Below are positions 48,601-54,522 of a stretch of 64,000 bases of DNA, one piece after another (the first letter of the stretch is position 1; every line of letters begins with the position of its first letter). The stretch is taken from contig NZ_CP119078.1 in NCBI RefSeq assembly GCF_029026145.1, forward strand, positions 3,219,001-3,283,000, given 5' to 3'. Both the position numbers and the translations under genes were made by a program. The DNA comes from Legionella cardiaca (GTDB lineage: Bacteria > Pseudomonadota > Gammaproteobacteria > Legionellales > Legionellaceae). Under the pieces are notes generated by a model that saw only the letters and a program-made list of their open reading frames with translations, was not told where the DNA came from and searched no databases.

Positions 48601-49373
48601 TCTTTACCTGATTTAGACATAATTTTGAGCATTTGATGCAAGCAGCGTTGTGAGCAGGTCCCTGATAACTGTCCACCAGTATAAGCGTGCCCGGGAATTT
48701 TCCCTCCTGGAACTTCTTCTCCACCAATATAGCTAATACTTGCAAGCGTTTCCTTATAAAGTCGCTTTGCTGAATAAGGTTTTTTGCTATGTTCTGGTAA
48801 TGTTAATACAAGTGCTTTAAAGAGACGCCCGATAAAAAGACCAACTTCATTGGTTTCTGTTTCTGAGGTGGGTTCAGGGAAATGCCAAGTCTTGGTAGGA
48901 TTATATAGCTCCTTTTCCAGTCCTGATTTTTTTTCATGAAATTCAAGGCCACCACCGGCATTAAACGCTGTCAAATCATAGCCATCTTCTTTTCGCGTTA
49001 TCTGATAAACCATTGCATGACCACCATCCTTGTGCACCCAGCCTCCGGGTAACAAGATGGACTCACCTTCTTTGAGTTTCTCAAGTTGCTTGGCGATGCT
49101 AATCCCCAGCGCGTCGATTTTGGCTGACGTATCGCTGTGACTACTCAAGGTAAACTGAGTTAACTGCTTCTCAATATCAGTTAAATAATGTAGCTGATTT
49201 AGCAATTGGATATAGTCAGGAGGAACTGATGATGTTTTTTTCAGCTCTTCCAAATATTCATGCATGTATTTAACTGTATTGCCAAAGTGATTGCCTTCAA
49301 GTTTGAAGGTCCCTGAAAGATTTGCATCATTTTCGATATGAGCAAATAAAGAGGCATTAATCGTAGTAGTCAT
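36687..49373 (-). CDS. Giant SF2-helicase-like DUF3638/DUF3645-type protein with helical repeats
   Basis: One uninterrupted reading frame of 4228 residues. Residues ~100-250 form a domain with GGHAMVYQI (His119) and SGTCSQRCL (Cys240), possibly a Cys-protease-like fold with His before Cys. The central region has an SF2 helicase/translocase motif set: Walker A PGGGKS (1959-1964), DEVH (2093-2096), SGTP (2396-2399), then GTDITQFENAHGIV and QGNMRFRGISQAQ, which resemble motifs V and VI. A Gln/Glu/Val-rich linker (EVQVQKEVQKQVQVERI) follows. This order and spacing are what I recall from giant fungal DUF3638/DUF3645 proteins. Residues ~3100-4070 hold three helical super-repeats of ~275 residues. 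A hydrophobic helix lies near the C-terminus. No signal peptide; the start has a poor ribosome-binding site. Function is unknown; an effector or a nucleic-acid/protein remodelling ATPase are both possible. Confidence 0.85.
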   Translation of the reverse strand: MTTTINASLFAHIENDANLSGTFKLEGNHFGNTVKYMHEYLEELKKTSSVPPDYIQLLNQLHYLTDIEKQLTQFTLSSHSDTSAKIDALGISIAKQLEKLKEGESILLPGGWVHKDGGHAMVYQITRKEDGYDLTAFNAGGGLEFHEKKSGLEKELYNPTKTWHFPEPTSETETNEVGLFIGRLFKALVLTLPEHSKKPYSAKRLYKETLASISYIGGEEVPGGKIPGHAYTGGQLSGTCSQRCLHQMLKIMSKSGKDYELFIFKFKQHALFEYATACLEKRTEPYTASVKEQINLAIENNLKILNSLENLSEKETKYHLAKFAEIKEKLNKTPFTKSPKPVVIDDPLPKLVVKNLNAVAVPPSLIQPTYTKPPKPIDFGDGKNFLSNLEQAVKEIKLIADPVVQYYHLEKLLTALPLEASDPFYTKYDELKYLHQYEAFGKQIDEVQTLLQNLQTKWLKDSQIPSLQIMTLCTATIQMNIEDTIARTKKLPSFMPFIEYTMRTLVGNHSRDPFYATNHPALDNKFKQLQKRFPPYGQKSHTELYNYFKDLLATESTLNEELKLEYQKKYGNETSTLHAHIRTKGLQSLFIISQNLIGNTLDPKFQSLVTKVKNHLDYEVKLRAAINPFFKQQFDARSFMQFTMRDNELLMYSPLYASFIAWQELSTEISKGKYALQDSPARDALMADVTSKSFLTPLEVKSANAIQLNPVKPITDQKNPPPVTQADIIARDYFHLRSEPSLQVLLTIDYFTRNIDKLANESDQRYVEANLFQPGLLSDAFEKPTFLPQFDKFLQTGFRFYDKEGQLTRESLFFIHINYQVSRYLALAGKAEGHRRLADIQVQLLKQLALPNTQEVTYVLQQHLFLTLMTQIELGDKSEQLFARAFEAYYYIQSHANPSIFEDSSHRLEVDKAIAQFQIFAMEQSPKTVKSILKETLAKHPSTQSLKPLEIDDKFPVYKFQNETGNIIEANILLGKLFEKGLARAGVPFTLQNHPLIKRLGLQHIQDCLMSADGKYMVLGDKTDKVYLYYNNDKLTVQKVWEVQGKKETYELVPLTNDHLAKHANSASDHINPELPQVLIDDTMDFWRPLNYDKTSGLLIKNNVPIYSVKGNTFYLLDEKSSDLSQAYTLTHLDPKSRALINAFESNQFIVTEKNPTGDHTVVKLPRYNITLERKPNETSFVHQETGEHLVQASPIHASVAGMVLTSKDDTGNTYSRYLIPVARFYATEQGAEVSDFYPVVHDTQGVIAKTTLEEEWNNNKPKQKPLWDYQNSEKYVSLRMQNGEPVADTVADALYLAYIYLATHQPEKAWKILEDCNTRLGGLTGDPAELQYIQWICNELPHLLPGMSEDAIKKTPPYVACKLKAVNLACDFLLQDRKFDLVEPQTGSTANATYAKLTYERLENFQKQLPNTIYNLFSRLQTMHRYMPHSYALSMHERKRLLDYYHQTQERQPLGTLGYEWLKLSLETILQEKETLLARAKSAPPSEADIKRLALIDKHLKKFKAVNAKSSILELVPLDLSLPTEITIKRGHLPFVTKTTVEDWENKLPGDKRLQVSALEPSVKILSSDIKESTFLINFPAYFQIALFDEDPQQSKRLLDFCRQTLIAHRHVPLADQESNVPLLCNILYRIAHNRALAQSQFSAAEVQFTDVVSSVKTYPIPALQVYQAKDVYQEILATPEEILERKRPERIPLVTPTLDNSSLLEQPAIKKGLTTLGKSEHIAFNELVLNYRQLHEKGNNALLTASSEEDAGKILLEFEQKQKELALKIVEEPYFKAIELIIKTEQDLLKQAERSWDAALELANQGPEDPALAQKWQIEKQAQSRPTLTKVDLMSMYCRADVAYTVEKTGLDTTTKAQQLQNLIHTALVGDIQAKLVKNVNENLKKAGKTGDANYAMKVLDVLARESIPGLDKPATVIIQHEEDILLRTRQVSALKALLERPENGVGFKERIEKIIPGGGKSKVILPILAEEKAQGDNLVIIEVPPALLATNHVDFNRTSQRLFGKRAYRFEFNRDSNSSAARLEQLYRQFTEVMTTRSYLVTTGDAMQSLELKYIELLRSKERDAEWKQQVYWCDKLTGLLRNYGDCIIDEVHQGLWLKKKLNYTSGEPKPLSPALIKNSIALFNLIDLDFIKKAPQLPDSYNWAPFKNELANKLLATSGPLHQFADNAVLRYGPQAQQELIAYLEGKAKTMPAAVINATPEEKATLAFFKRQVSELLSETLRRKLNANYGASKRENLSPIEYTLAIPYVGNNVANEQSRFGNELEAINLTTQMMLIKGLSIELFKERILEWQALARQELFQNPVFTQMDQTPTARGFALLEKENGSTLTLSQINVDDPQQMSLLFERHRYNRSLIFPLLQERSLKQIHHDGAIIPSDSFNHVDLYRSVQGVSGTPSNHTTFHQRLSYDPKSSFGSDDYIVELLRSKKTRVSTLNYENVAQFVEEVLTKSAHPSHVRAIIDINATFTGVSNLDAAKTIASFIQKKLKENESYFSKPIKQVLYFNDDQVLCALDISSAKTIVLGTSDEKEINRLLRSTPEERFTYYDQAHTLGTDITQFENAHGIVLADEKDSFQGVIQGNMRFRGISQAQTLEFILPTRLNLTLDELIERLKENDKKTLWLDNLFATKAQMANLLRRTALSLIQDLPSEDAEHKAELAANFEEFFVDTPSLDLFALYGAVNKKQALLDILGSHKKQLFALWNECRKKANLSIEDESGAAFVALETIIKTAVPYCLPEYDSAEEGHGKEVQVQKEVQKQVQVERIALNACFNPKLKEKGTLDWVYSSFKANIAQRTSTLNAFSNTKAVFSDNLHVSINYAETYVGQKDHINVFMKPVFLVWYHLEGTQLHATIITPQEAEQLASRIESYKDSWIATTQDTVFKGTRPAKMLDNKHYLSLREQVRFFNGEFSSLLNQESPLTWLQEESVEKISFFENNLQAYRPGCEVALQQLKTALTQGNIEGLIYISEHPFEDLTKFNWKTLFPKTIATQAAEYQKVAQAFVYLNQNALVKTVSVETIQQQFNLPINSLGFIEDHIKNLTNIKKLFDRIRENPNKPFLTDQLTEEEKKSLEKCLGMPLSLFCEQHNIKPSEEESVDKLLIAGIEALHLMSRYPALQGNETVMHCFEVLARDTKSPQVLSALLKTANPSETLIANIVQNDALNNTLINTLLDLPITLHPIFLGRFATVCQSIELIQKIIKRTEINTLVLATILQLDFLEEEQLLSILALIKGESLLEDVYNHKKATDSVRIAVYKHPALSNRLLMSILPQIKSTEDLVLILQHPTAIDAKVLEKIVSISTEETVLLAVISHPSATYEVIRKALNSGTFSPAVALNLITFAGEATQGHALLKTITEKIFAQYPLSQPPATEEWEDILVTIFKKYEKSSNAYHIMGVISQNQKSISPRLGISILKIFGPSMLQTLPLKEIIEIADEETLNTLVDYRKTGKLLSDEILLSLAKACQSKGQPFIDSFLARMDLSEVVLKAVLKNPDLQERQLLLILQRIKQSDTLQQVYQHPGATNLVHQKIFKHSALSKEFVESLLTQKKLDDDSLSIILEHPTAVEEKTLELAVQGEFNSQTLYQVLSHPNATFNVMSIAVDSNGFSPGMAEEVITKSTVIGNHDLLQKLTKKTFAKYEEAVDSNTSVKRDWEKELANIFAKYSAFQNAKEGEDLTEIIKQHKEKLSSAVGITILRQFGQTMAAHLPFEKMINEASNDDLKILVENVNTGNLSEDLLIALAKKCQDQNVIQKLLGRVDITDKVLQTILTKTNLTSEQLVIILNKASDAQTLKLIFNHAKATNTVREKLYKHPALSPELVIDIFKNVISNSEVTQILQHKTAINLAVLKELAKNAFNSHVLLETVSHSKATKEVMDIAITNAQFSPQVAQKITVETTVADDHGLLQKLARKLFAQTKTADTPEAWDGCLSDIFAKYSKANIENASTDMQEIIKEQPVERPQLALNALRYFGKSILSHLPLQEMVDCAEENDVEVLLDLNNIDNGELSGEQLQSLAKKCATPDLISKLLVRGDLTANVLQSLFSQAPCYEQMRQILTHNQVTETMRNQWLAELQTDCSMLEKVASKSKKPEDKLEVSLERLKIKACKHALKAVHDHKYEAVATAALGLHQKLREEYTNYSQKRSSAEEFQHNCEDAIGKEDYKILAEHRGYKKLFVDIINVILAVLSIYKLTQISSGKWRFFEAKTASKQAVESIDESIKENIAANKGNS

Positions 49374-49506
49374 TTTTGCACAGTCAGCTTTTTATGTAGA
49401 TATTTTGATAGTATAGTTGCCAAGACTTAAGTAAATATTAACTTTCTCTCTTAATCACTATATGATAGAAGGGTTTTTTTTCCCGAAATAATGGGGGCGG
49501 ATAAAT

Positions 49507-50073
49507 ATGTCAATAAAATCAGATCGTTGGATAGAAAAAATGGCTTTGGAACATGGGATGATATCGCCTTTTCAACCAGAGCAAGTACGTCAAACGGGAA
49601 ACGGACGAATTATCTCTTATGGTGTTTCCAGTTATGGTTACGATGTACGTTGTGCGAATGAGTTTAAAATTTTTACAAATATTAATTCCGCGATTGTCGA
49701 TCCTAAGGCTTTTGATGCGAATAGTTTTGTTGATGTTCAGGCGGATGTTTGCATTATTCCTCCCAATTCCTTTGCCTTAGCCCGAACGGTGGAATATTTC
49801 CGCATCCCTCGTAATATTTTAACTATTTGCTTGGGTAAGTCTACTTATGCTCGCTGCGGCATTATTGTCAATGTGACTCCTCTTGAGCCTGAGTGGGAGG
49901 GGCATGTAACCTTGGAATTTTCCAATACAACGCCTCTGCCGGCAAAAATTTATGCGCATGAAGGTGTTGCTCAAATGTTATTCTTAGAATCCGATGAAGT
50001 TTGTGCCGTTTCTTACCGTGATAGAGGTGGAAAATATCAGGGTCAAACAGGTGTTACTTTGCCTCGTGCCTAG
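49507..50073 (+). CDS. dcd: dCTP deaminase
   Basis: A 188-residue homotrimeric enzyme that deaminates dCTP to dUTP, the main source of dUMP for thymidylate in gammaproteobacteria. Conserved blocks: [14 protein letters not shown], a substrate-contacting [17 protein letters not shown], the catalytic glutamate in [36 protein letters not shown], and C-terminal [11 protein letters not shown] that closes over the nucleotide. The length is that of Dcd (about 190). The ATG follows GGGGGCGG. It is divergent from the giant gene, across ~130 bp. Confidence 0.96.
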   Translation: MSIKSDRWIEKMALEHGMISPFQPEQVRQTGNGRIISYGVSSYGYDVRCANEFKIFTNINSAIVDPKAFDANSFVDVQADVCIIPPNSFALARTVEYFRIPRNILTICLGKSTYARCGIIVNVTPLEPEWEGHVTLEFSNTTPLPAKIYAHEGVAQMLFLESDEVCAVSYRDRGGKYQGQTGVTLPRA

Positions 50074-50129
50074 CGTTTTAATCGCCAGGCAAAGTGATAT
50101 TTGCAAAAAATTACAAGTTGTAGAAATGA

Positions 50130-51173
50130 TTATTTAAGAGCGGCCAAGTTATCCCTGGCGACAGTCAAGCCTTCCCTTTCTAGTAACATGGCGAATTCTT
50201 TAACGCTTGCAGGAGTTGCCCAAAAATGCCAAGGATTTCGTTTGGTTTGACAAACGGTCATGATTTGTTCAATAAAGCGTTGTTCAACTGGTGAAGACCA
50301 ATCGTTGGCCGACGTTTGGATTATTTCATCGCTTAATGTGCGCAAATTGGTCACTTTGAATGAGTTTTTACCTGAAGTCCGACGATTGCCCTGAGCTTCT
50401 TCAATATTTTTAATCAGCGTATTAACAATAGTATTTAGCTTGCTCTGTCGTGGATCAAGAAGTGGAATTGCCTCTGTTGTTGGTGCTGATAAAGTTTCGG
50501 CACTCAGGGATTCTTCGTTTTCTCTTTCTGGTAAAGAGGCTTTTGGCGTTCCAACATCTAATTCAGAAAGATCAAGTTCACGTTGTTTTGCTAATTCTTT
50601 CTTAAGCGCACGTTCAAACCGCTTATCATTGGAGTTTGCAGTTTGATCATAAATCGGAATAATAATTTCTACTTCATCGTTAGGATCACTTGCAATGATT
50701 GCCTTTGCGAATAGTTCTGCTGCCAGTTCTGGATTCCAACCATAAACTCCTATTCCTAAAGGTTGAAGATAAAGAGGACGTTTAAGACTTTTTGCATCGT
50801 TTACTGCGCCTTTTATAGCTTGTTGATATTGTGCATGTAAGTCCTCCTCAGAGAATTTTTCCTTAAATGTCAATCCGCGGAAAGATGTGTAAACAGGGAC
50901 GGTTGCAATACCGCCGATATAGCCATCTTGCTGGGCGATTCTAATATAGGCCGGCATGTTGTCTGTCACACTATAATATTTTTTTAAAAGCTCGTTATAA
51001 GCCTCTTGCCAACCCTTGTCTCCCGATTCGTGCTTGTTTTTGTTAAAATATTTTTTGAAAACATTAAATCCTGAGCCCATGTTACTTACATTGTCACAAG
51101 TAACGGAGCCTGCGCACACAATTAAAGAATTATCTTGGGGCGTAAGGTTTGCTGGTTGTGTTTTGACGGTCAT
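50130..51173 (-). CDS. Macrodomain-like protein, effector candidate
   Basis: A 347-residue soluble protein without signal peptide. I do not recognise it outright. The N-terminal half resembles a macrodomain (ADP-ribose-binding fold): SLIVCAGSVTCDNVSNMGSGFNVFKKYF has the position and glycines of the first ADP-ribose loop, and YLQPLGIGVYGWNPELAAELFAKAI matches the second loop (G-x-G-x-x-G-W-x-x-x-x-A) that holds the phosphates. Residues ~200-250 are polar and probably disordered; the last 100 are helical and end in a charged tail. Legionella secretes macrodomain effectors, for example MavL, which removes or reshapes ADP-ribose groups; whether this is related is not shown. Transcribed alone. Confidence 0.55.
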   Translation of the reverse strand: MTVKTQPANLTPQDNSLIVCAGSVTCDNVSNMGSGFNVFKKYFNKNKHESGDKGWQEAYNELLKKYYSVTDNMPAYIRIAQQDGYIGGIATVPVYTSFRGLTFKEKFSEEDLHAQYQQAIKGAVNDAKSLKRPLYLQPLGIGVYGWNPELAAELFAKAIIASDPNDEVEIIIPIYDQTANSNDKRFERALKKELAKQRELDLSELDVGTPKASLPERENEESLSAETLSAPTTEAIPLLDPRQSKLNTIVNTLIKNIEEAQGNRRTSGKNSFKVTNLRTLSDEIIQTSANDWSSPVEQRFIEQIMTVCQTKRNPWHFWATPASVKEFAMLLEREGLTVARDNLAALK

Positions 51174-51344
51174 AATTACTCATGGCTAAGAATTTATTGG
51201 AATTATAGGTTACCAAACTTAAGAAATTATTAATGTCGGATGCAAGATCGTTTCTAAGGATATAAGGTAAATCTGCCATTGGCAAAAAATTGCGATTAGG
51301 TACTTAAGGCTAAATACGTGAATTTAACCGCCAAAAAGAAAGCT

Positions 51345-51397
51345 GCAAAGGAGCCTTGTCAAAAGCGGTGCGACCTTGCATAAGGTCTCTCCTTTGC
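51345..51397 (-). terminator. Terminator-like hairpin after ihfB
   Basis: On the minus strand GCAAAGGAG pairs with CTCCTTTGC (9 bp), with a nested GACCTT/AAGGTC hairpin inside, and is followed by AGCTTTCTTTTT. It starts 12 bp after the ihfB stop codon. Confidence 0.7.
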
Positions 51398-51408
51398 TGC
51401 GTTGAGCT

Positions 51409-51726
51409 TTAGTCTTCTTCTTTATCCTGCAATTTTACTTTGGCACGTGATGCATCTACACGTTCCCTAAGTTCTTTGCCAGGTTTGAAATGAGGACTGT
51501 ATTTTTCCTGAGTAATAACCTTCTCACCTGTTTTAGGATTATGAGCATTGCGAGGTGGTCGGTAATGAAGTGAAAAACTACCAAAACCTCTAATTTCAAT
51601 GCGCTTACCATCAATGAGTGCCTGACTCATAAGTTCTAAAATACGATTTATGCTGTCTGTGACTTGCTTCTCAGGCAGATGTGTCATTTTGGCAGCAAGG
51701 TTTGCAATGAGTTGCGATTTAATCAT
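51409..51726 (-). CDS. ihfB: Integration host factor subunit beta
   Basis: A 105-residue DNA-bending protein of the HU/IHF family. The beta-arm region [31 protein letters not shown] carries the intercalating proline (in [10 protein letters not shown]), and the opening [14 protein letters not shown] is the beta-subunit type. It would pair with IhfA to bend DNA at promoters and origins; IHF controls transmissive-phase genes in Legionella. I start at the ATG at 51726 (GGTGGG upstream); a longer reading adds an unrelated leader. In many genomes rpsA lies just upstream, but here the upstream neighbour is a DOT1-like methyltransferase gene. Confidence 0.93.
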   Translation of the reverse strand: MIKSQLIANLAAKMTHLPEKQVTDSINRILELMSQALIDGKRIEIRGFGSFSLHYRPPRNAHNPKTGEKVITQEKYSPHFKPGKELRERVDASRAKVKLQDKEED

Positions 51727-51888
51727 ACCCACCTCGGTTAGCCGCGTTTTTGGGGCGTCAGCACCAGGACACAGCAGGTGTTGACTTTCTTGCATTCAAT
51801 TTTAGTATAGACTCGAAAAGAAATTATTCAATGTTATCAATTAACTGTAACAAGATTTTTATCCTCAATGCAATATAAAATTAGGACC

Positions 51889-51960
51889 TGTCATCAATTA
51901 CTTTTATGCAGCGAAAATTTGGATAATTTGCAGGTCATGAAACTAATTGCGCACACACCC
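51889..51960. repeat. Dispersed repeat family 2, copy 2
   Basis: TGTCATCAATTACTTTTATG at the left and GCGCACACACC at the right match 17491-17562 with scattered substitutions and one or two indels. It lies just beyond the 3' end of the DOT1-like gene, between it and ihfB. Confidence 0.6.
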
Positions 51961-51967
51961 TGGTCCT

Positions 51968-52696
51968 TTAGGGGGGATATGTTAATTGGATTGGATGATT
52001 GATGCTTTTAGGTTGTCGCTGCTGAATAAATGCTTTGACTAATCCCCAACTCATTCTGACCAAGGTTACCTTAGTCGTTATGAATTCAGCAGATTGTAAT
52101 GCCTTACTAGTAGAGATTACTAGGGCGCCGGGATTTAGCTGCTCTAGATGTCTGCTGACAGCAAGCCAGTGTTCGCCAAAAAAAGCAGTGGCATTAATGA
52201 AAACTAACGAAGCCTCATTTAAATTTTTATCTAAAAAATTGCCCAATATAAATTGAATGCGACTTGCTTTCTCTTGATAGGCAGGAATTTGTTTCAAGCG
52301 AAGTTGTGTATCTTTGGCGCATTCATATAAAGTTGTTAAAATTTCGATACCACGACAGTGTTGCACATTAAAAACTAAGGTGCATGCAATAACAGCCTTA
52401 CCTGTGCCACTCCCTAAGTCATAAAAAATTGTTGATGCATTGGGTTTACATAAAGACAATAAGGCAATAAAAGATTCAAATTCAATTTCGCCATAAACGT
52501 ACTCCAGGGCATCTTGGCTTATTCGTGCCCTGCGTGATAGAGCAAAACCGTCGACATCGGCATAAAGCTTTTGATAAATTGCAAAATGCTTATCCAACAA
52601 TAAGGCTTTTCGCCATTGCTTAAGGGGGCGCCGCCGTTGTTGATAGGTAATGCCAAATAAAATTGCAATAATTAACAAAAACAAAAATACTAACAT
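51968..52696 (-). CDS. DOT1-like SAM-dependent methyltransferase, membrane-anchored
   Basis: A 242-residue predicted methyltransferase. The first 17 residues (MLVFLFLLIIAILFGIT) form one membrane helix, followed by a basic patch (QQRRRPLKQWRKALL). The rest fits the DOT1 fold: VYGEIEFESFIALL (like the YGEI opening of DOT1), motif I FYDLGSGTGKAVIACTLV, the RGIEILTTLYECAK ribose-binding strand, QFILGNFLD, and a catalytic-side SLVFINATAFFGEHWL. In eukaryotes DOT1 methylates histone H3 lysine 79. Here the substrate is unknown, and a bacterial protein or lipid is as likely as a host one. It follows the coiled-coil gene with one base between stop and ATG, so the two are co-translated. Confidence 0.72.
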   Translation of the reverse strand: MLVFLFLLIIAILFGITYQQRRRPLKQWRKALLLDKHFAIYQKLYADVDGFALSRRARISQDALEYVYGEIEFESFIALLSLCKPNASTIFYDLGSGTGKAVIACTLVFNVQHCRGIEILTTLYECAKDTQLRLKQIPAYQEKASRIQFILGNFLDKNLNEASLVFINATAFFGEHWLAVSRHLEQLNPGALVISTSKALQSAEFITTKVTLVRMSWGLVKAFIQQRQPKSINHPIQLTYPP

Positions 52697-52697
52697 A

Positions 52698-53435
52698 TTA
52701 TACTTTATGGGGCTTATGGTTATTTAAAATTTTAGCTTTTTCTTCTTGAGTCAATGTTGGCCAAGCTTTTATTAATACTTTACCCGCTTCGCGTTCATTC
52801 TTTGCTTGCTGATGAATTTCCCAAGGTAATTCATTACTGACGTAAAACCCAATGGCAAAGGCGGTGATAATCGTGGTACATAATGCCAAACTCGCTGCAC
52901 GCCATTGAAAGCGACCCAAGAGCCCCTGGCTTTTAATAACCGCATTCTGTGCTACTCTTTCAACCTGCTCACAACTTTCATTGGCAATGCGTCGAAAATG
53001 ATGCACATCGTATTGAGTAAAATGTTCATCCAATCGCTCTATAGCCCGCACAGTATATTGTTCAATTTGTGAAAGACTCTTCTCCAATAATTTATTTAAC
53101 TCCTGAAAACCATTGGTCATTTCATCGAGCAATTGTTGACTGACTTTTTGTAGGCTATTCACATGTTCTTCACCTTGCTTTAAGGTTTTTTCGGCCGTTA
53201 AGCGAAAGCGAGCTATACCGGCTTGAGTCAGAACTTCTTGTAAGGTGTCGAGTTCATTGTGTAAATTTTGCAATTGCTGTTGTGATTTGTTTTGCTGAAT
53301 TTGTGCTTGTTGCTCAATGTCCTGTCGCCATTCAAGCATTTTGGTTTCTGCAAGCTCAAAATAAGCAATGAATTCACCCGTGTGGCGTAATAGCTCTTTT
53401 AATTTAGCGATATCTTGATCCTGGATGTGTTCCAT
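52698..53435 (-). CDS. Coiled-coil membrane protein, unknown function
   Basis: A 245-residue protein I cannot assign. Residues ~1-175 are almost entirely helical with heptad-like patterns (AQIQQNKSQQQLQNLHNELDTLQEVL; VSQQLLDEMTNGFQELNKLLEKSL). One membrane helix follows (WRAASLALCTTIITAFAIGFYV, about 180-205), then a short C-terminal domain (REAGKVLIKAWPTLTQEEKAKIL). The layout, coiled coil then tail anchor, suits a membrane-linked oligomer or tether. GGGAGG before the ATG at 53435 is an excellent ribosome-binding site and rules out the upstream TTG. It is coupled to the DOT1-like gene (1-bp gap) and has a TAGACTTC repeat 35 bp upstream. Confidence 0.6.
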   Translation of the reverse strand: MEHIQDQDIAKLKELLRHTGEFIAYFELAETKMLEWRQDIEQQAQIQQNKSQQQLQNLHNELDTLQEVLTQAGIARFRLTAEKTLKQGEEHVNSLQKVSQQLLDEMTNGFQELNKLLEKSLSQIEQYTVRAIERLDEHFTQYDVHHFRRIANESCEQVERVAQNAVIKSQGLLGRFQWRAASLALCTTIITAFAIGFYVSNELPWEIHQQAKNEREAGKVLIKAWPTLTQEEKAKILNNHKPHKV

Positions 53436-53469
53436 GCTTGCCTCCCTGCGCTTATTTAATGAGTCCAAG

Positions 53470-53520
53470 TAGACTTCTTTAGAAATTCCACTCAGGAGAT
53501 AGAATTTATAAAGAAGTCAG
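53470..53520. repeat. TAGACTTC inverted-repeat element, 51-bp copy
   Basis: Left arm TAGACTTCTTTAGAAATTCC (53470-53489) and right arm AGAATTTATAAAGAAGTCA (53501-53519) are inverted relatives of the 23460-23605 element, with several substitutions. It sits in the divergent promoter region of the coiled-coil and hydrolase genes. Confidence 0.7.
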
Positions 53521-53618
53521 TGACGCTCGTTCCAAGTAAATTGTTCACTGTCCTTGCCATCACGATATACTTAATAATCACCTAAAGTTTAAATTCTGTT
53601 AATTAACCTGGATTTCAG

Positions 53619-54413
53619 ATGATTAAACAACTGCTTTTAATTTCCATTTTTATAATGTTAGCGTCATTTTTAATTATTTATTTTTTTCAGAGGAATTTAA
53701 TTTATTTTCCAGCAAAAGAAGTGCCAAGTCGGCAAATATTTCATGCAGATGATATGCAAGTTATTGAGCTTTTAACCGAAGATGGTCTGACCATTAACGC
53801 TTGGTATAAACCTGCATTGCCCAATAAGCCAACCGTACTGTATTTGCATGGAAATGCTGGACATATTGGTTATCGTATGCCTCTTGTCAGACAGTTTCTT
53901 CGAGCTGGCTTTGGCGTTTTATTATTAGAATATCGTGGATATGGTGGGAATAAAGGACAGCCTTCTGAACAAGGATTATATAATGATGGTCATGCTGCTT
54001 TGCATTTTTTACTACAAACCGGTGTGGCGGCCCATAGCATCGTATTATACGGAGAATCCTTAGGCACAAGTGTAGCAACCTATTTGGCTGCGCAAACGCC
54101 AGTTTGTGCAGTGGTACTGCAATCTCCCTACACGTCCATGGCCGCTGTTGCCCGCTACCATTATCCATGGATTTTTATTCCTCCCTGGGACAAATATGAT
54201 TCATTAAGCCGTATCGCTCAGCTTAAAAGCCCTCTTCTAATTCTGCATGGTGAAAATGATGGTATTGTGCCTTACGAGCAAGCACAGCTTCTTTTTAAAC
54301 AAGCAGTGCAGCCGAAGCAATTTGTTAGTATTCCTGGGAAGGGACATAATGATTTATGGAGTGATTCATTTGTGCTCAAAGTTATTGATTTTATTAATGT
54401 TTATTGCCTTTAA
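53619..54413 (+). CDS. Alpha/beta hydrolase, BEM46/ABHD13-like
   Basis: A 264-residue serine hydrolase anchored by one N-terminal helix (residues 4-22), followed by RNLIYFPAKEVP, the usual junction in this group. The oxyanion strand is VLYLHGNAGHIGYR. The nucleophile is Ser147 in YGESLGTSVA, the acid Asp214 in LHGENDGIVPYE and the base His243 in PGKGHNDLW. Members of this family act as esterases or thioesterases at the membrane; the substrate is not known. The catalytic domain probably faces the periplasm if the helix is an uncleaved signal anchor. Its ATG follows GGATTTCAG, a weak ribosome-binding site. Confidence 0.9.
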   Translation: MIKQLLLISIFIMLASFLIIYFFQRNLIYFPAKEVPSRQIFHADDMQVIELLTEDGLTINAWYKPALPNKPTVLYLHGNAGHIGYRMPLVRQFLRAGFGVLLLEYRGYGGNKGQPSEQGLYNDGHAALHFLLQTGVAAHSIVLYGESLGTSVATYLAAQTPVCAVVLQSPYTSMAAVARYHYPWIFIPPWDKYDSLSRIAQLKSPLLILHGENDGIVPYEQAQLLFKQAVQPKQFVSIPGKGHNDLWSDSFVLKVIDFINVYCL

Positions 54414-54522
54414 TTGCAACATTAAAGTTGAAATTTGTGCATTATAGTGTAAAGTCTTAGTTAATATTTCCTTAATCTGGATTGATTAGAATGGAATTAT
54501 GAATAACGATGGGAGAATCACC

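Noticed and set aside
36687-49373. Giant frame considered as a polyketide or peptide synthetase, or an RTX-like adhesin
   Set aside because: No carrier, condensation, adenylation or ketosynthase motifs, no signal peptide and no calcium-binding repeats; the motifs fit an SF2-type ATPase with helical repeats.
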